Shown in pieces: positions 18,812 to 27,292 of a stretch of 64,000 nt of DNA. Made by a program: the position numbers and the translations under genes. This stretch comes from Wolbachia endosymbiont of Encarsia formosa. GTDB taxonomy: Bacteria > Pseudomonadota > Alphaproteobacteria > Rickettsiales > Anaplasmataceae. Numbering within the stretch: position 1 is the stretch's first letter; the number at the start of each line of letters is the position of its first letter. The notes beneath the pieces are model-generated. The model was given only the letters and a program-made list of their open reading frames with translations. It was not told the DNA's origin and did not search any database. The stretch spans positions 496,001 through 560,000 of the forward strand of contig NZ_CP154278.1 in the NCBI RefSeq assembly GCF_039540065.1, read 5' to 3'.

Positions 18812-19100
18812 TGTTGTCATTCCAGTACGTGACATTGGAATCCAGCTTATTTCATTATGGACATTACTTTTAACATATATTCCTAGAATCCATTGTCCAT
18901 TGTGTAATTTCCAAATATTTTTATACTTGGATCCCAGTACAACTGTACGAACATTGTAGTTTGAGAGCAATCCCCACCGGAAGGGTGTCATTTCAGTGAT
19001 TGACACTGGAATCCAGTTCTTATTATACAACAGCCTAATGTATTCATTTAAAATTAAGTTTTCTGGATCCCAGTGTCTGGGCACTGGGATGACAGAAGAA
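18812..19100. repeat. Cluster of palindromic repeats
   Basis: Several related units occur here: GTCATTCCAGTACGTGAC, TGACACTGGAATCCAG and GGATCCCAGTGTCTGGGCAC, with CACTGGGATGACAG. Each is a dyad around CCAGTG...CACTGG. The same family recurs throughout the window, including inside dnaX and birA. A long frame on the minus strand (18776-19156) translates these repeats and is not a credible gene. Confidence 0.8.
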
Positions 19101-19219
19101 GAGTATTTTAGGTAACAGCTGTTTACTCCAAAGTAATGTTGCAAAAGGTCTAACATATAAATTATAAGACTAATATAGAATATACCTTGCTAAAAAAAAA
19201 AAAGAGTATAACCTTTTAT

Positions 19220-19302
19220 AAGGTATGCAGGCAAAAATTCTGTAACTTGGTCAGGTCAGAAATGAAGCAACCATATCAGAATCTTTTTGGGTTGCATACC
19301 TA
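19220..19302 (+). ncRNA. ffs: 4.5S / signal recognition particle RNA
   Basis: GGTATGCA at 19222 pairs with TGCATACC at 19293. The apical region holds TTGGTCAGGTCAGAAATGAAG, whose GGTCAGGTC...GAAGCAACC pattern is the conserved Ffh-binding tip of bacterial small SRP RNA. The RNA forms one long hairpin of about 83 nt. With Ffh and FtsY it targets membrane proteins. It lies 27 bp before dnaX, an arrangement also common elsewhere. Confidence 0.85.
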
Positions 19303-19329
19303 TTTGTACTATTTGTTTTATTCTAGGCT

Positions 19330-20913
19330 ATGAACATAGCATTAAAATATCGTCCTAGTAGCTTTAAAGATTTAGTAGGTCAAGATATATTGGTGCGTAT
19401 ACTAGAAAATGCTTTTACTCTCAACAAAATTCCACAATCTATACTGCTTTCTGGTAGCAGTGGAATTGGTAAAACCACCACTGCAAGAATAATAGCTTTA
19501 TGTTTGAACTGCTCATTGGGGCCAACTTTTGAACCTTGTGGATCATGTACAAGTTGTCTGGCAATAAAAAATTCAAGCCATCCAGATGTAGTTGAAATCG
19601 ATGCGGCAAGTCACACTAGTGTTGAGGATGTTAGAGCGATCTTGGGAGATATTTGCTATTTACCAATAAGTTCTAAATTTAAAGTTTACATTATAGATGA
19701 AGTACACATGTTATCCAGTAATGCATTTAATGCATTACTTAAAACTCTAGAAGAACCACCATCTAGCGTAAAGTTTATTCTGGCAACTACAGAAATAAAA
19801 AAGATACCAATAACTATTATTGCACGTTGTCAAAGGTTTGACTTACATAACATTCCTTCAGCTAAGATAATGGAGCGTTTAAATGATATTGCACAAAAAG
19901 AAAATTATTTTTTTGAAAAAGAAGCGTCGGAATTAATTGCTCACCACTGCAATCATTCAATGCGTAACGCTTTATTTTTGATGAATCAAGCAGTGCTATA
20001 TAGCAAAGATGGTACAATATCCACTCAAAGTGTTAAAGACATACTTGGTCTAGTAGATAGAAACGTTATATTTGATCTACTGGAAGCAGTATTAGATAGT
20101 GATTTACAGAAGGCTTTGTTAGTATTCGACAATGTGGTAAAAACAGCAAATCCGCTCAATATTTTTGAAGATCTACTGCAAACAATCCAGTTAATATGCC
20201 GTTTTTTAATTACAAAAGAGATTGATACAGAATATGAGAAGAGCAGAGTAAAAGATTTGAGTACAAAAAAGTCTTTAATATTTTTTTCGAGATTGTGGAA
20301 GGTGCTGCTTAAGGGTATTCAAGATATAAAGGTTTCAACATGCAATGAAATTGCCGCTGAAATGATATTAATTAGCCTTTGTTATCTTTCTGATTTGCCT
20401 TCTCCGGAACAGGTGATCAAAAAAATTCTTTCACAGAATGTAGAGCAAGGAAATAGACAGGGCAGACCTGTTGCACCTTCTCCCCCTGTCATCCAAGTAG
20501 CTGACTACTCGGATCCAAAAAAATATGTGGAAAAACCCCACTCTGTCATCCCAGTGCGTGACACTGGGATCCATGTGAAAAATAAACAACAAAATTACGA
20601 TTTTGATAAGATTTTGCAACTATTAAGGCGGAGTAACCAAATTTATCTTTACAAACAACTGTGTAGTAATCTAAAATTAATAGATTGTAAATTTGGGTAT
20701 TTAAAATTAAAAGCTGTATCTAACTTGAACAGTAATTTTTGTAATGACTTGAAAAGTTACTTAAATCAAGCCACTAATCAGGAGTGGGTTATTATAGTTG
20801 ATACGAGTTATATGAATAGGGAAGTGAGTAATTTAAATTATGCACCTGTAGTTAAGGATATATTAAATACGTTTAAAGGTGCAAAGGTAGTTAATATAGA
20901 AAATAAGGAGTAG
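19330..20913 (+). CDS. dnaX: DNA polymerase III tau (gamma/tau) subunit
   Basis: 527 residues. The AAA+ clamp-loader ATPase has Walker A G-S-S-G-I-G-K-T-T near residue 44, a zinc module with four cysteines (C-L-N-C ... C-G-S-C-T-S-C), the Walker B-type D-E-V-H-M and sensor residues. The N-terminus is typical. At residues 385-415 the frame contains two palindromic repeat units, translating as VIQVADYSD and SVIPVRDTG, inserted in the linker after domain III. The rest resembles the tau-specific tail. It is 3 bp from ybaB, so co-translated. Confidence 0.95.
   Translation: MNIALKYRPSSFKDLVGQDILVRILENAFTLNKIPQSILLSGSSGIGKTTTARIIALCLNCSLGPTFEPCGSCTSCLAIKNSSHPDVVEIDAASHTSVEDVRAILGDICYLPISSKFKVYIIDEVHMLSSNAFNALLKTLEEPPSSVKFILATTEIKKIPITIIARCQRFDLHNIPSAKIMERLNDIAQKENYFFEKEASELIAHHCNHSMRNALFLMNQAVLYSKDGTISTQSVKDILGLVDRNVIFDLLEAVLDSDLQKALLVFDNVVKTANPLNIFEDLLQTIQLICRFLITKEIDTEYEKSRVKDLSTKKSLIFFSRLWKVLLKGIQDIKVSTCNEIAAEMILISLCYLSDLPSPEQVIKKILSQNVEQGNRQGRPVAPSPPVIQVADYSDPKKYVEKPHSVIPVRDTGIHVKNKQQNYDFDKILQLLRRSNQIYLYKQLCSNLKLIDCKFGYLKLKAVSNLNSNFCNDLKSYLNQATNQEWVIIVDTSYMNREVSNLNYAPVVKDILNTFKGAKVVNIENKE
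20485..20574. repeat. Palindromic repeats inserted in frame in dnaX
   Basis: Two units sit inside the gene: TGTCATCCAAGTAGCTGAC with CTCGGATCC, and CCAGTGCGTGACACTGG. Neither introduces a stop in the dnaX frame. The insertion includes a run of seven A (20517-20523). The same units lie between genes elsewhere in the window. Confidence 0.85.
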
Positions 20914-20916
20914 GTT

Positions 20917-21249
20917 GTGGATTTCAGTCAAATAATGAAGCAAGCGCAAGAAATGCAAAAAAAGCTTGCGGAAGCCCAAAAAAAATATATTGGAAAAGAG
21001 TTTCAAGGTATTTCTGGTGGTGGCAAAGTTTCTGTATTAGTGGAAGTTATAAAAATAGGTGGCTATAAAGCTAAAAAGGTAAACATAGACTTAGAGCTTA
21101 TGAGAAATGAAGAAAAAGACATAGTAGAAGATTTAGTGACAGCAGCGTTTAATGATGCCATTAAAAAATCAGAAGAAGATATGGCAAATGCAACCTCTGA
21201 TCTTGCAGGTATGATGGGGTTACCACCTGGATTTAAACTTCCTTTTTAA
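20917..21249 (+). CDS. ybaB: YbaB/EbfC-family nucleoid-associated protein
   Basis: 110 residues from a GTG start 3 bp after dnaX. The N-terminal helix is M-K-Q-A-Q-E-M-Q-K-K-L-A-E-A-Q, and the C-terminal end D-L-A-G-M-M-G-L-P-P-G-F-K-L-P matches the family closely. It forms a small DNA-binding dimer. The dnaX-ybaB pairing is conserved in many bacteria. Confidence 0.93.
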   Translation: MDFSQIMKQAQEMQKKLAEAQKKYIGKEFQGISGGGKVSVLVEVIKIGGYKAKKVNIDLELMRNEEKDIVEDLVTAAFNDAIKKSEEDMANATSDLAGMMGLPPGFKLPF

Positions 21250-21518
21250 ATTTACTACTGAAGTTTGTCTTAATGCAGTAAATAAGTGTTTTCCTTTTAT
21301 ACTAGTACTTCCATGAAGTACATTCATATTACTGCATGAATATGCAGCAATTCACAATGCTGAATGCAGATCAGAAGATAAAAAGACATTAGTGAAATAG
21401 GTGTCAGAAGATCAAGAGTAAAAAAAGTAGAGTAACTCTATTTATTAATTAATAAAATCTTTGTATTTTCCTAAAAGTTAGTTAAGATACAGAAGGTTTT
21501 GTGTTATTAAGTTAGCAC
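21250..21518. other. Intergenic region upstream of wsp, no gene seen
   Basis: Between ybaB and the wsp promoter I see no open frame or RNA structure that I can name. A short inverted repeat around AGTACTTCCATGAAGTACATTC and repeats of ATGCAG are visible near 21305-21360. They may be regulatory. Confidence 0.4.
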
Positions 21519-21547
21519 TTGACTTAACTTTAGTTATTATTTAGACT
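21519..21547 (+). promoter_or_regulatory. Probable wsp promoter
   Basis: TTGACT (21519-21524) is followed after 17 bp by TAGACT (21542-21547). The leader to the ATG at 21585 contains GAGG shortly before the start. The -35 box is close to consensus and the spacing is ideal; the -10 box is weaker. wsp is known to be strongly expressed. Confidence 0.5.
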
Positions 21548-21584
21548 GCTAAAGTGGAATTTTAATTTTTTAACGAGGGCAATT

Positions 21585-22259
21585 ATGCATTATAAAAAGT
21601 TTTTTTCGGCAGCTGCTTTAGTGACGTTGCTAAGCCTATCAAACTCTGCTTTTTCATCAGACCCTATTGGTCCAATAAGTGATGAAGAAACTAGCTATTA
21701 TGTTCGTTTGCAATATAATGGTGAAATTTTACCTTTTAAAACAAAGATTACTGGCATTACACATAAATCAGGTAAAGATAAGGATAGTCCCTTAAAAGCA
21801 TCTTTTCTAGCTGGTGGTGGTGCATTTGGTTATAAAATGGATGATATCAGAGTTGATGTTGAAGGACTCTACTCACAATTGAGTAAAGACGGAGATGTAG
21901 CTGGTGATTCAGCAATTGCAGAAAGTTTAACAGCATTTTCAGGATTAGTTAACGTTTATTACGACGTAGCAATTGAAGACATGCCTGTCACTCCATATAT
22001 TGGTGTTGGTGTTGGCGCAGCATATGTAAGCAACCCTTTAGCGACAAAAGTTACTGATGATAAAGCCTCTGGATTTGCTTTTGCTTATCAAGCAAAAGCT
22101 GGTGTTAGTTATGATGTAACCCCAGAAATCAAGCTTTATGCTGGTGCTCGTTATTTTGGTTCTTATGGTGCTAATTTTAAGATAGCTAAAGATGATGCCA
22201 GAATCAAAGTTCTTTACAGCACTGTTGGTGCAGAAGCTGGAGTAGCGTTTAATTTCTAG
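21585..22259 (+). CDS. wsp: Wolbachia surface protein Wsp
   Basis: 224 residues starting MHYKKFFSAAALVTLLSLS, a signal peptide cleaved around residue 24. The mature part is a beta-barrel outer membrane protein of the Surface_Ag_2 family found in Anaplasmataceae. Conserved blocks such as S-Y-Y-V-R-L-Q-Y-N-G-E, P-Y-I-G-V-G-V-G-A-A-Y-V and the C-terminal G-A-E-A-G-V-A-F-N-F with terminal Phe are present, with variable loops between. It is the major surface antigen and a standard strain-typing locus. Intact. Confidence 0.97.
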   Translation: MHYKKFFSAAALVTLLSLSNSAFSSDPIGPISDEETSYYVRLQYNGEILPFKTKITGITHKSGKDKDSPLKASFLAGGGAFGYKMDDIRVDVEGLYSQLSKDGDVAGDSAIAESLTAFSGLVNVYYDVAIEDMPVTPYIGVGVGAAYVSNPLATKVTDDKASGFAFAYQAKAGVSYDVTPEIKLYAGARYFGSYGANFKIAKDDARIKVLYSTVGAEAGVAFNF

Positions 22260-22274
22260 TCTATCTTTGTCTTA

Positions 22275-22368
22275 TTATCCCAGTGGGTTTTTCTTGTCAT
22301 TCAAGTAGCATGACACTGGGATCTAGAAAAAAGAAATGTGAATTCCAGTGTTTGAGCACTGGAATAAC
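22275..22368. repeat. Palindromic repeat downstream of wsp
   Basis: Contains TCCCAGTGGG, GCATGACACTGGGATC and GAATTCCAGTGTTTGAGCACTGGAAT, members of the same repeat family seen in dnaX and birA. The strongest hairpin, CCAGTG TTTGAG CACTGG, could end wsp transcription but has no clear T run. Confidence 0.7.
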
Positions 22369-22541
22369 ACACTATTTATTTAATGTAGTTTTTATCGTTA
22401 CACGCTGGCAATTTTAATTCTACATTTAGGTAGCTGTTGTTAAGATCTCAACTAGATATAAAGCTATGCTTTTTTGATTAAAGCTTGAATTTTTCACTGA
22501 AAATCCATATATTATATACATGGAGTTTTAATTAAGTTATT

Positions 22542-23435
22542 ATGTTGACCCCAGTAGCGAATTTATCTGTTAATAGTAGCACTAATCTCATGCAATATAT
22601 TGCTGAAGTGCGAAAATTTCCTATGCTTTCCCAAGAAGAGGAAGTGCGATTAGCAAAAAATTGGCAAGAATACCAGGATATTTCTTCTGCTCACAGGTTG
22701 ATTACTAGCCATTTGAATTTGGTAGTAAAAATTGCAATGAAATTTAAGAATTACGGTCTATTGTTGATGGACCTGGTCATGGAAGGAAATATGGGTTTAA
22801 TGCATGCAGTGAAAAAGTTCAATCCTGACTTGGGATTTCGTTTTTCAACTTATGCAGTATGGTGGATTGAAGCTTCAATGAAAGACTTTATATTAAAATC
22901 TTGGTCACTTGTAAAAATAGGTACAACGCAAGCACAAAGGAGATTGTTTTTTAGTTTACGTAAAATAAAAAAAAGAATTTTACAATACACAAACAGAGAA
23001 ACTTTGAGTAAAGAAGAAATAAAAGCAATATCAAACGAGCTTTCTGTATCTGAAGAAGATGTTGTACAGATGAACTATCGTTTGGCTTGTAAGGATCAGT
23101 CGTTAAATAATTGTATAAAAATAGGTGATGACTCTAAAAAGGAGTTACAAGATATGATTCCGTGTAATTTAGTCAATCAAGAATTAGCTTACCAGAATCA
23201 TGAAGAAAAGGCATTAAAAGAAACAATCTTAAGCAATTCATTAGCAAGTCTTAATGAAAGATCAAGAGACATTTTCATTAGCAGATATTTGTCTGAGAAT
23301 ACTCAGACTTTGGATGAGCTTAGCAAAAAATATTGTGTTTCAAGAGAAAGAATAAGACAGCTGGCTGAACAAGCGATGAGTAAGGTAAAACAACATATAA
23401 AATCAGAGAGTTTGAAATTCGGTTTACATGCATAG
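22542..23435 (+). CDS. rpoH: Heat-shock sigma factor sigma-32
   Basis: 297 residues. Region 1.2 (M-L-S-Q-E-E-E-V-R-L-A) and region 2 are clear, with region 2.3-2.4 F-S-T-Y-A-V-W-W-I. The RpoH box (T-T-Q-A-Q-R-R-L-F-F-S-L-R near residue 128) separates this from RpoD. Region 4.2 ends S-R-E-R-I-R-Q-L-A-E-Q-A. It directs RNA polymerase to chaperone and protease genes. Its last 8 bp overlap the next gene's start. Confidence 0.95.
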   Translation: MLTPVANLSVNSSTNLMQYIAEVRKFPMLSQEEEVRLAKNWQEYQDISSAHRLITSHLNLVVKIAMKFKNYGLLLMDLVMEGNMGLMHAVKKFNPDLGFRFSTYAVWWIEASMKDFILKSWSLVKIGTTQAQRRLFFSLRKIKKRILQYTNRETLSKEEIKAISNELSVSEEDVVQMNYRLACKDQSLNNCIKIGDDSKKELQDMIPCNLVNQELAYQNHEEKALKETILSNSLASLNERSRDIFISRYLSENTQTLDELSKKYCVSRERIRQLAEQAMSKVKQHIKSESLKFGLHA

Positions 23436-23925
23436 TCTTTTCGTATTTCTAATATTTTTTTCAATAGACACTCTTGCATCGGTTAGTAATGTACAACTGA
23501 GGGAAAAATATAAAGACTGGTTTGTGTATACTGCACTGGAAGATGGTGAGAAAGTGTGTTATATTGTATCCTATCCTAAGGAAAAAAGTGAACACTATAC
23601 AGCCGATCGCAAGCCTTATGTAATGGTCAGTTACGTTGATAAAAAAGCAGATGAGGTGAGCGTCACTTCTGGCTTTCAGTATAATAATGAGCCCGTAGTT
23701 CTCAATATCGATAAAAAAATAAAATATCAATTGCCGATAATACAGAGAAGTCTTGCGTGGACAGATGATACAAAAACGGACCAAGATTTGATTCTAAAAA
23801 TGAAACAAGGATTATCAATGATAGTTAATGGAAAAATAAAAACAGCAAATGTTGATGATACTTATTCTTTGCTTGGGTTTCAAAAAGCTTACCAAAAAAT
23901 GCACGACTTATGCCATACAAAGTAA
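23428..23925 (+). CDS. IalB-family (invasion-associated locus B-like) exported protein
   Basis: 165 residues with a short signal peptide (F-L-I-F-F-S-I-D-T-L-A-S). The mature part starts Y-K-D-W-F-V-Y and carries C-Y-I-V-S-Y-P-K plus P-Y-V-M-V-S-Y, a pattern of alphaproteobacterial IalB-like proteins. These are periplasmic or surface proteins with an unclear function; Bartonella IalB affects erythrocyte invasion. The ATG lies within the last codons of rpoH, so it is probably co-translated. The family call is from pattern only. Confidence 0.65.
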   Translation: MHSLFVFLIFFSIDTLASVSNVQLREKYKDWFVYTALEDGEKVCYIVSYPKEKSEHYTADRKPYVMVSYVDKKADEVSVTSGFQYNNEPVVLNIDKKIKYQLPIIQRSLAWTDDTKTDQDLILKMKQGLSMIVNGKIKTANVDDTYSLLGFQKAYQKMHDLCHTK

Positions 23926-24037
23926 ATTATTGATTACTAAAGTATAAGATAGGCTGTTTTTATCTCTCAGATAAAAAGATAAATAGCACTTTACATAGAA
24001 TATGAATATCATTTAAAATATACTTTTGAGAATTAGT

Positions 24038-25177
24038 ATGTTAGAGGTTGCAGGTAAAGAGCAAGTTGTATGTGAGCAAATGCGTTTTAGCGTTGGCCGA
24101 GCAAGTCTTTTAAATACGCTATCCAGAGTGAGCGGGGTGGTTGAAAGGCGCAACGCGATAGACGTTTTAGCGTGTATAAATATCAAAGCACAACATGGCA
24201 GCATAAAACTAAAGGCTACCGATCTTGACATTTCAATATTTGCCTCACTTACTGCAAGTGTATCAGCAGAAGGAGAAGTGAAAATCTCAGCACATACTTT
24301 ACATGACATAGTGAAGAAATTGCCAACTAATTTGGATGTCAATTTCGAAATGAATAATAAAGGAAAATTATTGATATCCTGTGGAAATGCAAATTTTTCT
24401 TTACCGAACGTAGTTTCAAATAACTTCCCTGTTCTGGAAGAAGGTGATCATCAATACGATTTCACTCTACTAAGTGCAGATTTGGTAGACTTATTGACTA
24501 AAACGAAGTTTGCTGTGTCGCTGGATGATACAAGGTATAATTTAAACGGGATATATCTGCATACAGATGAGCAATTTCTGTACTGCGTTGCAACTGATGG
24601 CCACCGTTTATCATGTATAAAAAGGCCTAAACCTGAAGATATCAACGGCGAATTTGGGGTGATCATTCCACGTAAAACTATCATGGAATTATTGAAAGTA
24701 TTGTGTGATTGTAATGAGATTAATATAAAACTTTCAGATAGAAAAATCAAATTTACATGTGGTGAGTATATTCTAATATCAAAATTGATAGATGGGACTT
24801 TTCCAGATTACAAAGCTGTCATTCCAACGTCTCAAGATAAACAAATGATTGTTGAGAGTAGCAAACTTGCTAGTGTTATAGACCGAGTTTCCGTTGTTGT
24901 GTCCGATAAAATAAAATCAATTAAATTTTCATTGCAAGAGAATTTATTAACTCTACATTCAAATTCCCAAGAGTGCAGTGATGCGACTGAGTCTATAGAG
25001 GTGGATTACGATGGAGCTCTTATGGAAGTAGGATTTAATTCACGTTATTTGCTTGATGCTTTATCCTGCATAAAAAATAAGTGTAAGTTTAGCTTATCAG
25101 ATGGTAATAGTGCTACAATTATCACTGATGAAGATGATTCAAGCGCACTATACATAGTGATGCCAATGAGGACTTAA
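24038..25177 (+). CDS. dnaN: DNA polymerase III beta subunit (sliding clamp)
   Basis: About 380 residues forming three clamp domains. The core begins M-R-F-S-V-G-R-A-S-L-L, and the C-terminus ends A-L-Y-I-V-M-P-M-R-T, matching the family's V-x-M-P-M-R/K end. The ATG at 24038 adds 14 residues before the usual start; an ATG at 24080 would give the canonical N-terminus, and a TTG at 24026 also exists. The clamp tethers polymerase to DNA. It stands away from dnaA, as is usual in Rickettsiales. Converges on truA. Confidence 0.95.
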   Translation: MLEVAGKEQVVCEQMRFSVGRASLLNTLSRVSGVVERRNAIDVLACINIKAQHGSIKLKATDLDISIFASLTASVSAEGEVKISAHTLHDIVKKLPTNLDVNFEMNNKGKLLISCGNANFSLPNVVSNNFPVLEEGDHQYDFTLLSADLVDLLTKTKFAVSLDDTRYNLNGIYLHTDEQFLYCVATDGHRLSCIKRPKPEDINGEFGVIIPRKTIMELLKVLCDCNEINIKLSDRKIKFTCGEYILISKLIDGTFPDYKAVIPTSQDKQMIVESSKLASVIDRVSVVVSDKIKSIKFSLQENLLTLHSNSQECSDATESIEVDYDGALMEVGFNSRYLLDALSCIKNKCKFSLSDGNSATIITDEDDSSALYIVMPMRT

Positions 25178-25178
25178 A

Positions 25179-25916
25179 CTAGTAATCTATCTTTACTAAG
25201 TATAAGCCGTGAGGCGGAGCAGTGACCCCAGCGGCGTTTCTTTTACATTGACTTAATATATTTAGCATTTCTTGTGGATTAGTTCTATTTTTTCCAAATT
25301 CAACTAAAGTACCAACAATAATTCTCACTTGGTTATGTAAAAAGGAAATCGCAGATATTTTGATGTATATGTGACTTCCATTTTGTACTATATCAATATC
25401 ATCGATTGTTCTGACCGGATTTGTAGCTTGACAATCTTTTGAGCGGAAGCTTGAAAGATTATGTTTTCCAAGCAGGTGTCTAGCAGCTTCACGCATGATG
25501 TTTACGTCAAGTGGGTTAAATACTTGCCACACATAACCGATTTCCAGAGCTGCAGGAGCGTAGCGATTAATTATTCTATATTCATAACATCTTTTTTTTG
25601 CTGAGAAGCGTGCATGAAATGCATCATCTACATCTTCTGCACCAAGCACAACTATAGGAATAGCTTTTAAGTGATAGTTTATTCCATTTCTTATTCTGTA
25701 AAGCTCAAATTGCCTTTCCATATTGAAATGAGCAACTTGCCCTAAAGCATGAACCCCTGCATCAGTTCTGCCACCACAATGCAAAGAGACTCTCTCGCCA
25801 CTGAAATTAAATATAGCGTTTTCTATGGTTTCCTGAATTGAGTTATCAGAGTGTTGTTGCTTTTGCCAGCCAGAGAAACCACTGCCATTGTATTCTATCG
25901 TTATTTTGTATCGCAC
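25179..25916 (-). CDS. truA: tRNA pseudouridine(38-40) synthase TruA
   Basis: 245 residues. The catalytic Asp lies in G-G-R-T-D-A-G-V-H-A near residue 52. Other family blocks are Y-N-G-S-G-F-S-G-W-Q-K-Q near the N-terminus and S-F-L-H-N-Q-V-R-I-I-V-G-T near residue 200. It modifies uridines in the tRNA anticodon arm. The end is 1 bp from the dnaN stop (convergent). Confidence 0.95.
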   Translation of the reverse strand: MRYKITIEYNGSGFSGWQKQQHSDNSIQETIENAIFNFSGERVSLHCGGRTDAGVHALGQVAHFNMERQFELYRIRNGINYHLKAIPIVVLGAEDVDDAFHARFSAKKRCYEYRIINRYAPAALEIGYVWQVFNPLDVNIMREAARHLLGKHNLSSFRSKDCQATNPVRTIDDIDIVQNGSHIYIKISAISFLHNQVRIIVGTLVEFGKNRTNPQEMLNILSQCKRNAAGVTAPPHGLYLVKIDY

Positions 25917-26029
25917 TACAGAGTCTATATATCTAATTTAGGTAACTAACGTTCTTCGTTATTAAAAAACCCTTGGCAGATTGGTTGCGTTCAATTACCA
26001 TGGAGACTATACAAGTTAATAAATGATCC

Positions 26030-27097
26030 ATGGCACATAATCCAGAAGAAAGAAATGATGATAAGCAAAAAGCACTAGATAATGCAATAAGTCAAATTGA
26101 AAGAGCATTCGGTAAAGGTGCAATAATGAAGCTAAAGCAAAACCCTGTAGAAAAAATAGACACGATATCTACAGGGTCGATTGCACTTGATTCAGCTCTG
26201 GGTGTTGGGGGATTGCCAAAAGGACGTATAATTGAGATATTTGGCCCTGAGAGTTCTGGTAAAACTACCCTTGCTTTGCATGTAATTGCTGAAGCACAGA
26301 AAAAAGGAGGTTTATGTGCATTTATCGATGCGGAGCACGCACTGGATGTTATATATGCTCGTAAACTTGGAGTAAACACCGATGATTTAGTGATTTCACA
26401 ACCAGACACTGGAGAACAAGCGTTGCATATTGTTGAGTATTTAGTATGTTCTGGTGCAGTTGATGTAATAGTTATTGACTCTGTTGCAGCACTAACTCCA
26501 AGAGCTGAAATTGAAGGAGATATGGGTGATCAGCACATGGGACTACAAGCAAGACTTCTAAGTCATGGGCTACGAAAGCTCACCTCTGCAGTTTCAAAAG
26601 CAAACTGTATATTGATATTTATTAACCAAATTCGTATGAAAATAGGAGTAGTATATGGAAATCCTGAAACTACCACCGGTGGGAATGCGTTAAAATTCTA
26701 TACTTCTATAAGACTTGATATAAGAAAAATTGGTGCAATAAAGGATAAAGAGAATATTACGGGTAATGAAACGAGAGTTAAAGTTGTAAAAAATAAAGTC
26801 GCTCCTCCATTTAGAGAGGCAAAATTTGATATAATGTATAATGAAGGCATATCAAAACTTGGGGAAATAATAGATATAGGAGCAAAGCTTGGTGTGCTTG
26901 AAAAGGCAGGTGCTTATTATTCATATAACAATACGCGTCTTGGCCAAGGAAGAGAAAATGTAAAAAGTTACCTCAAGGCAAACAAAGAAATTGCAAATGA
27001 AATAGAAACAAAAATCAGAGATTTATTTAAAAATCACGATAACTCTATTGCAATAGAAGAGGAGCGTGAACAACTTCTAGAAGAATCAGTATTCTAA
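26030..27097 (+). CDS. recA: Recombinase RecA
   Basis: 355 residues with Walker [10 protein letters not shown] near residue 71, the L1 and L2 loop regions, and [11 protein letters not shown]. The C-terminus is acidic, as usual. It binds single-stranded DNA and drives strand exchange. ATG at 26030; an upstream in-frame start was not seen. No LexA-type operator was recognised upstream. Intact, in contrast to the degraded stretch that follows. Confidence 0.97.
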   Translation: MAHNPEERNDDKQKALDNAISQIERAFGKGAIMKLKQNPVEKIDTISTGSIALDSALGVGGLPKGRIIEIFGPESSGKTTLALHVIAEAQKKGGLCAFIDAEHALDVIYARKLGVNTDDLVISQPDTGEQALHIVEYLVCSGAVDVIVIDSVAALTPRAEIEGDMGDQHMGLQARLLSHGLRKLTSAVSKANCILIFINQIRMKIGVVYGNPETTTGGNALKFYTSIRLDIRKIGAIKDKENITGNETRVKVVKNKVAPPFREAKFDIMYNEGISKLGEIIDIGAKLGVLEKAGAYYSYNNTRLGQGRENVKSYLKANKEIANEIETKIRDLFKNHDNSIAIEEEREQLLEESVF

Positions 27098-27202
27098 TCT
27101 AGAGCAGCAGAATAGCAAAATAAGATAGACAAAAACATAGGAACAAATGGTGTCATGAAAGTAGATGATACTAAAGAGGATATTTGAATAGAAAGAAATG
27201 GG

Positions 27203-27236
27203 TGTCATGCCAGTGCCTAGACACTGGCATCTACCG
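27203..27236. repeat. Single palindromic repeat unit
   Basis: GTGTCATGCCAGTGCCTAG is followed by ACACTGGCATC, forming the dyad GCCAGTG CCTAGA CACTGGC. It is a slightly diverged member of the dispersed family, about 100 bp after recA, and could act as its transcript terminator hairpin. Confidence 0.65.
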
Positions 27237-27292
27237 TCTTAAACATTAAGATAAAAATTATTGTTTTTTATCATACCATTTAAACAAATGAT

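Noticed and set aside
18776-19156. 126-codon minus-strand frame next to the GST gene
   Set aside because: Almost the whole frame is the translation of palindromic repeats (S-S-V-I-P-V, W-I-P-V-S-I), which recur elsewhere in other frames. No conserved domain is seen.
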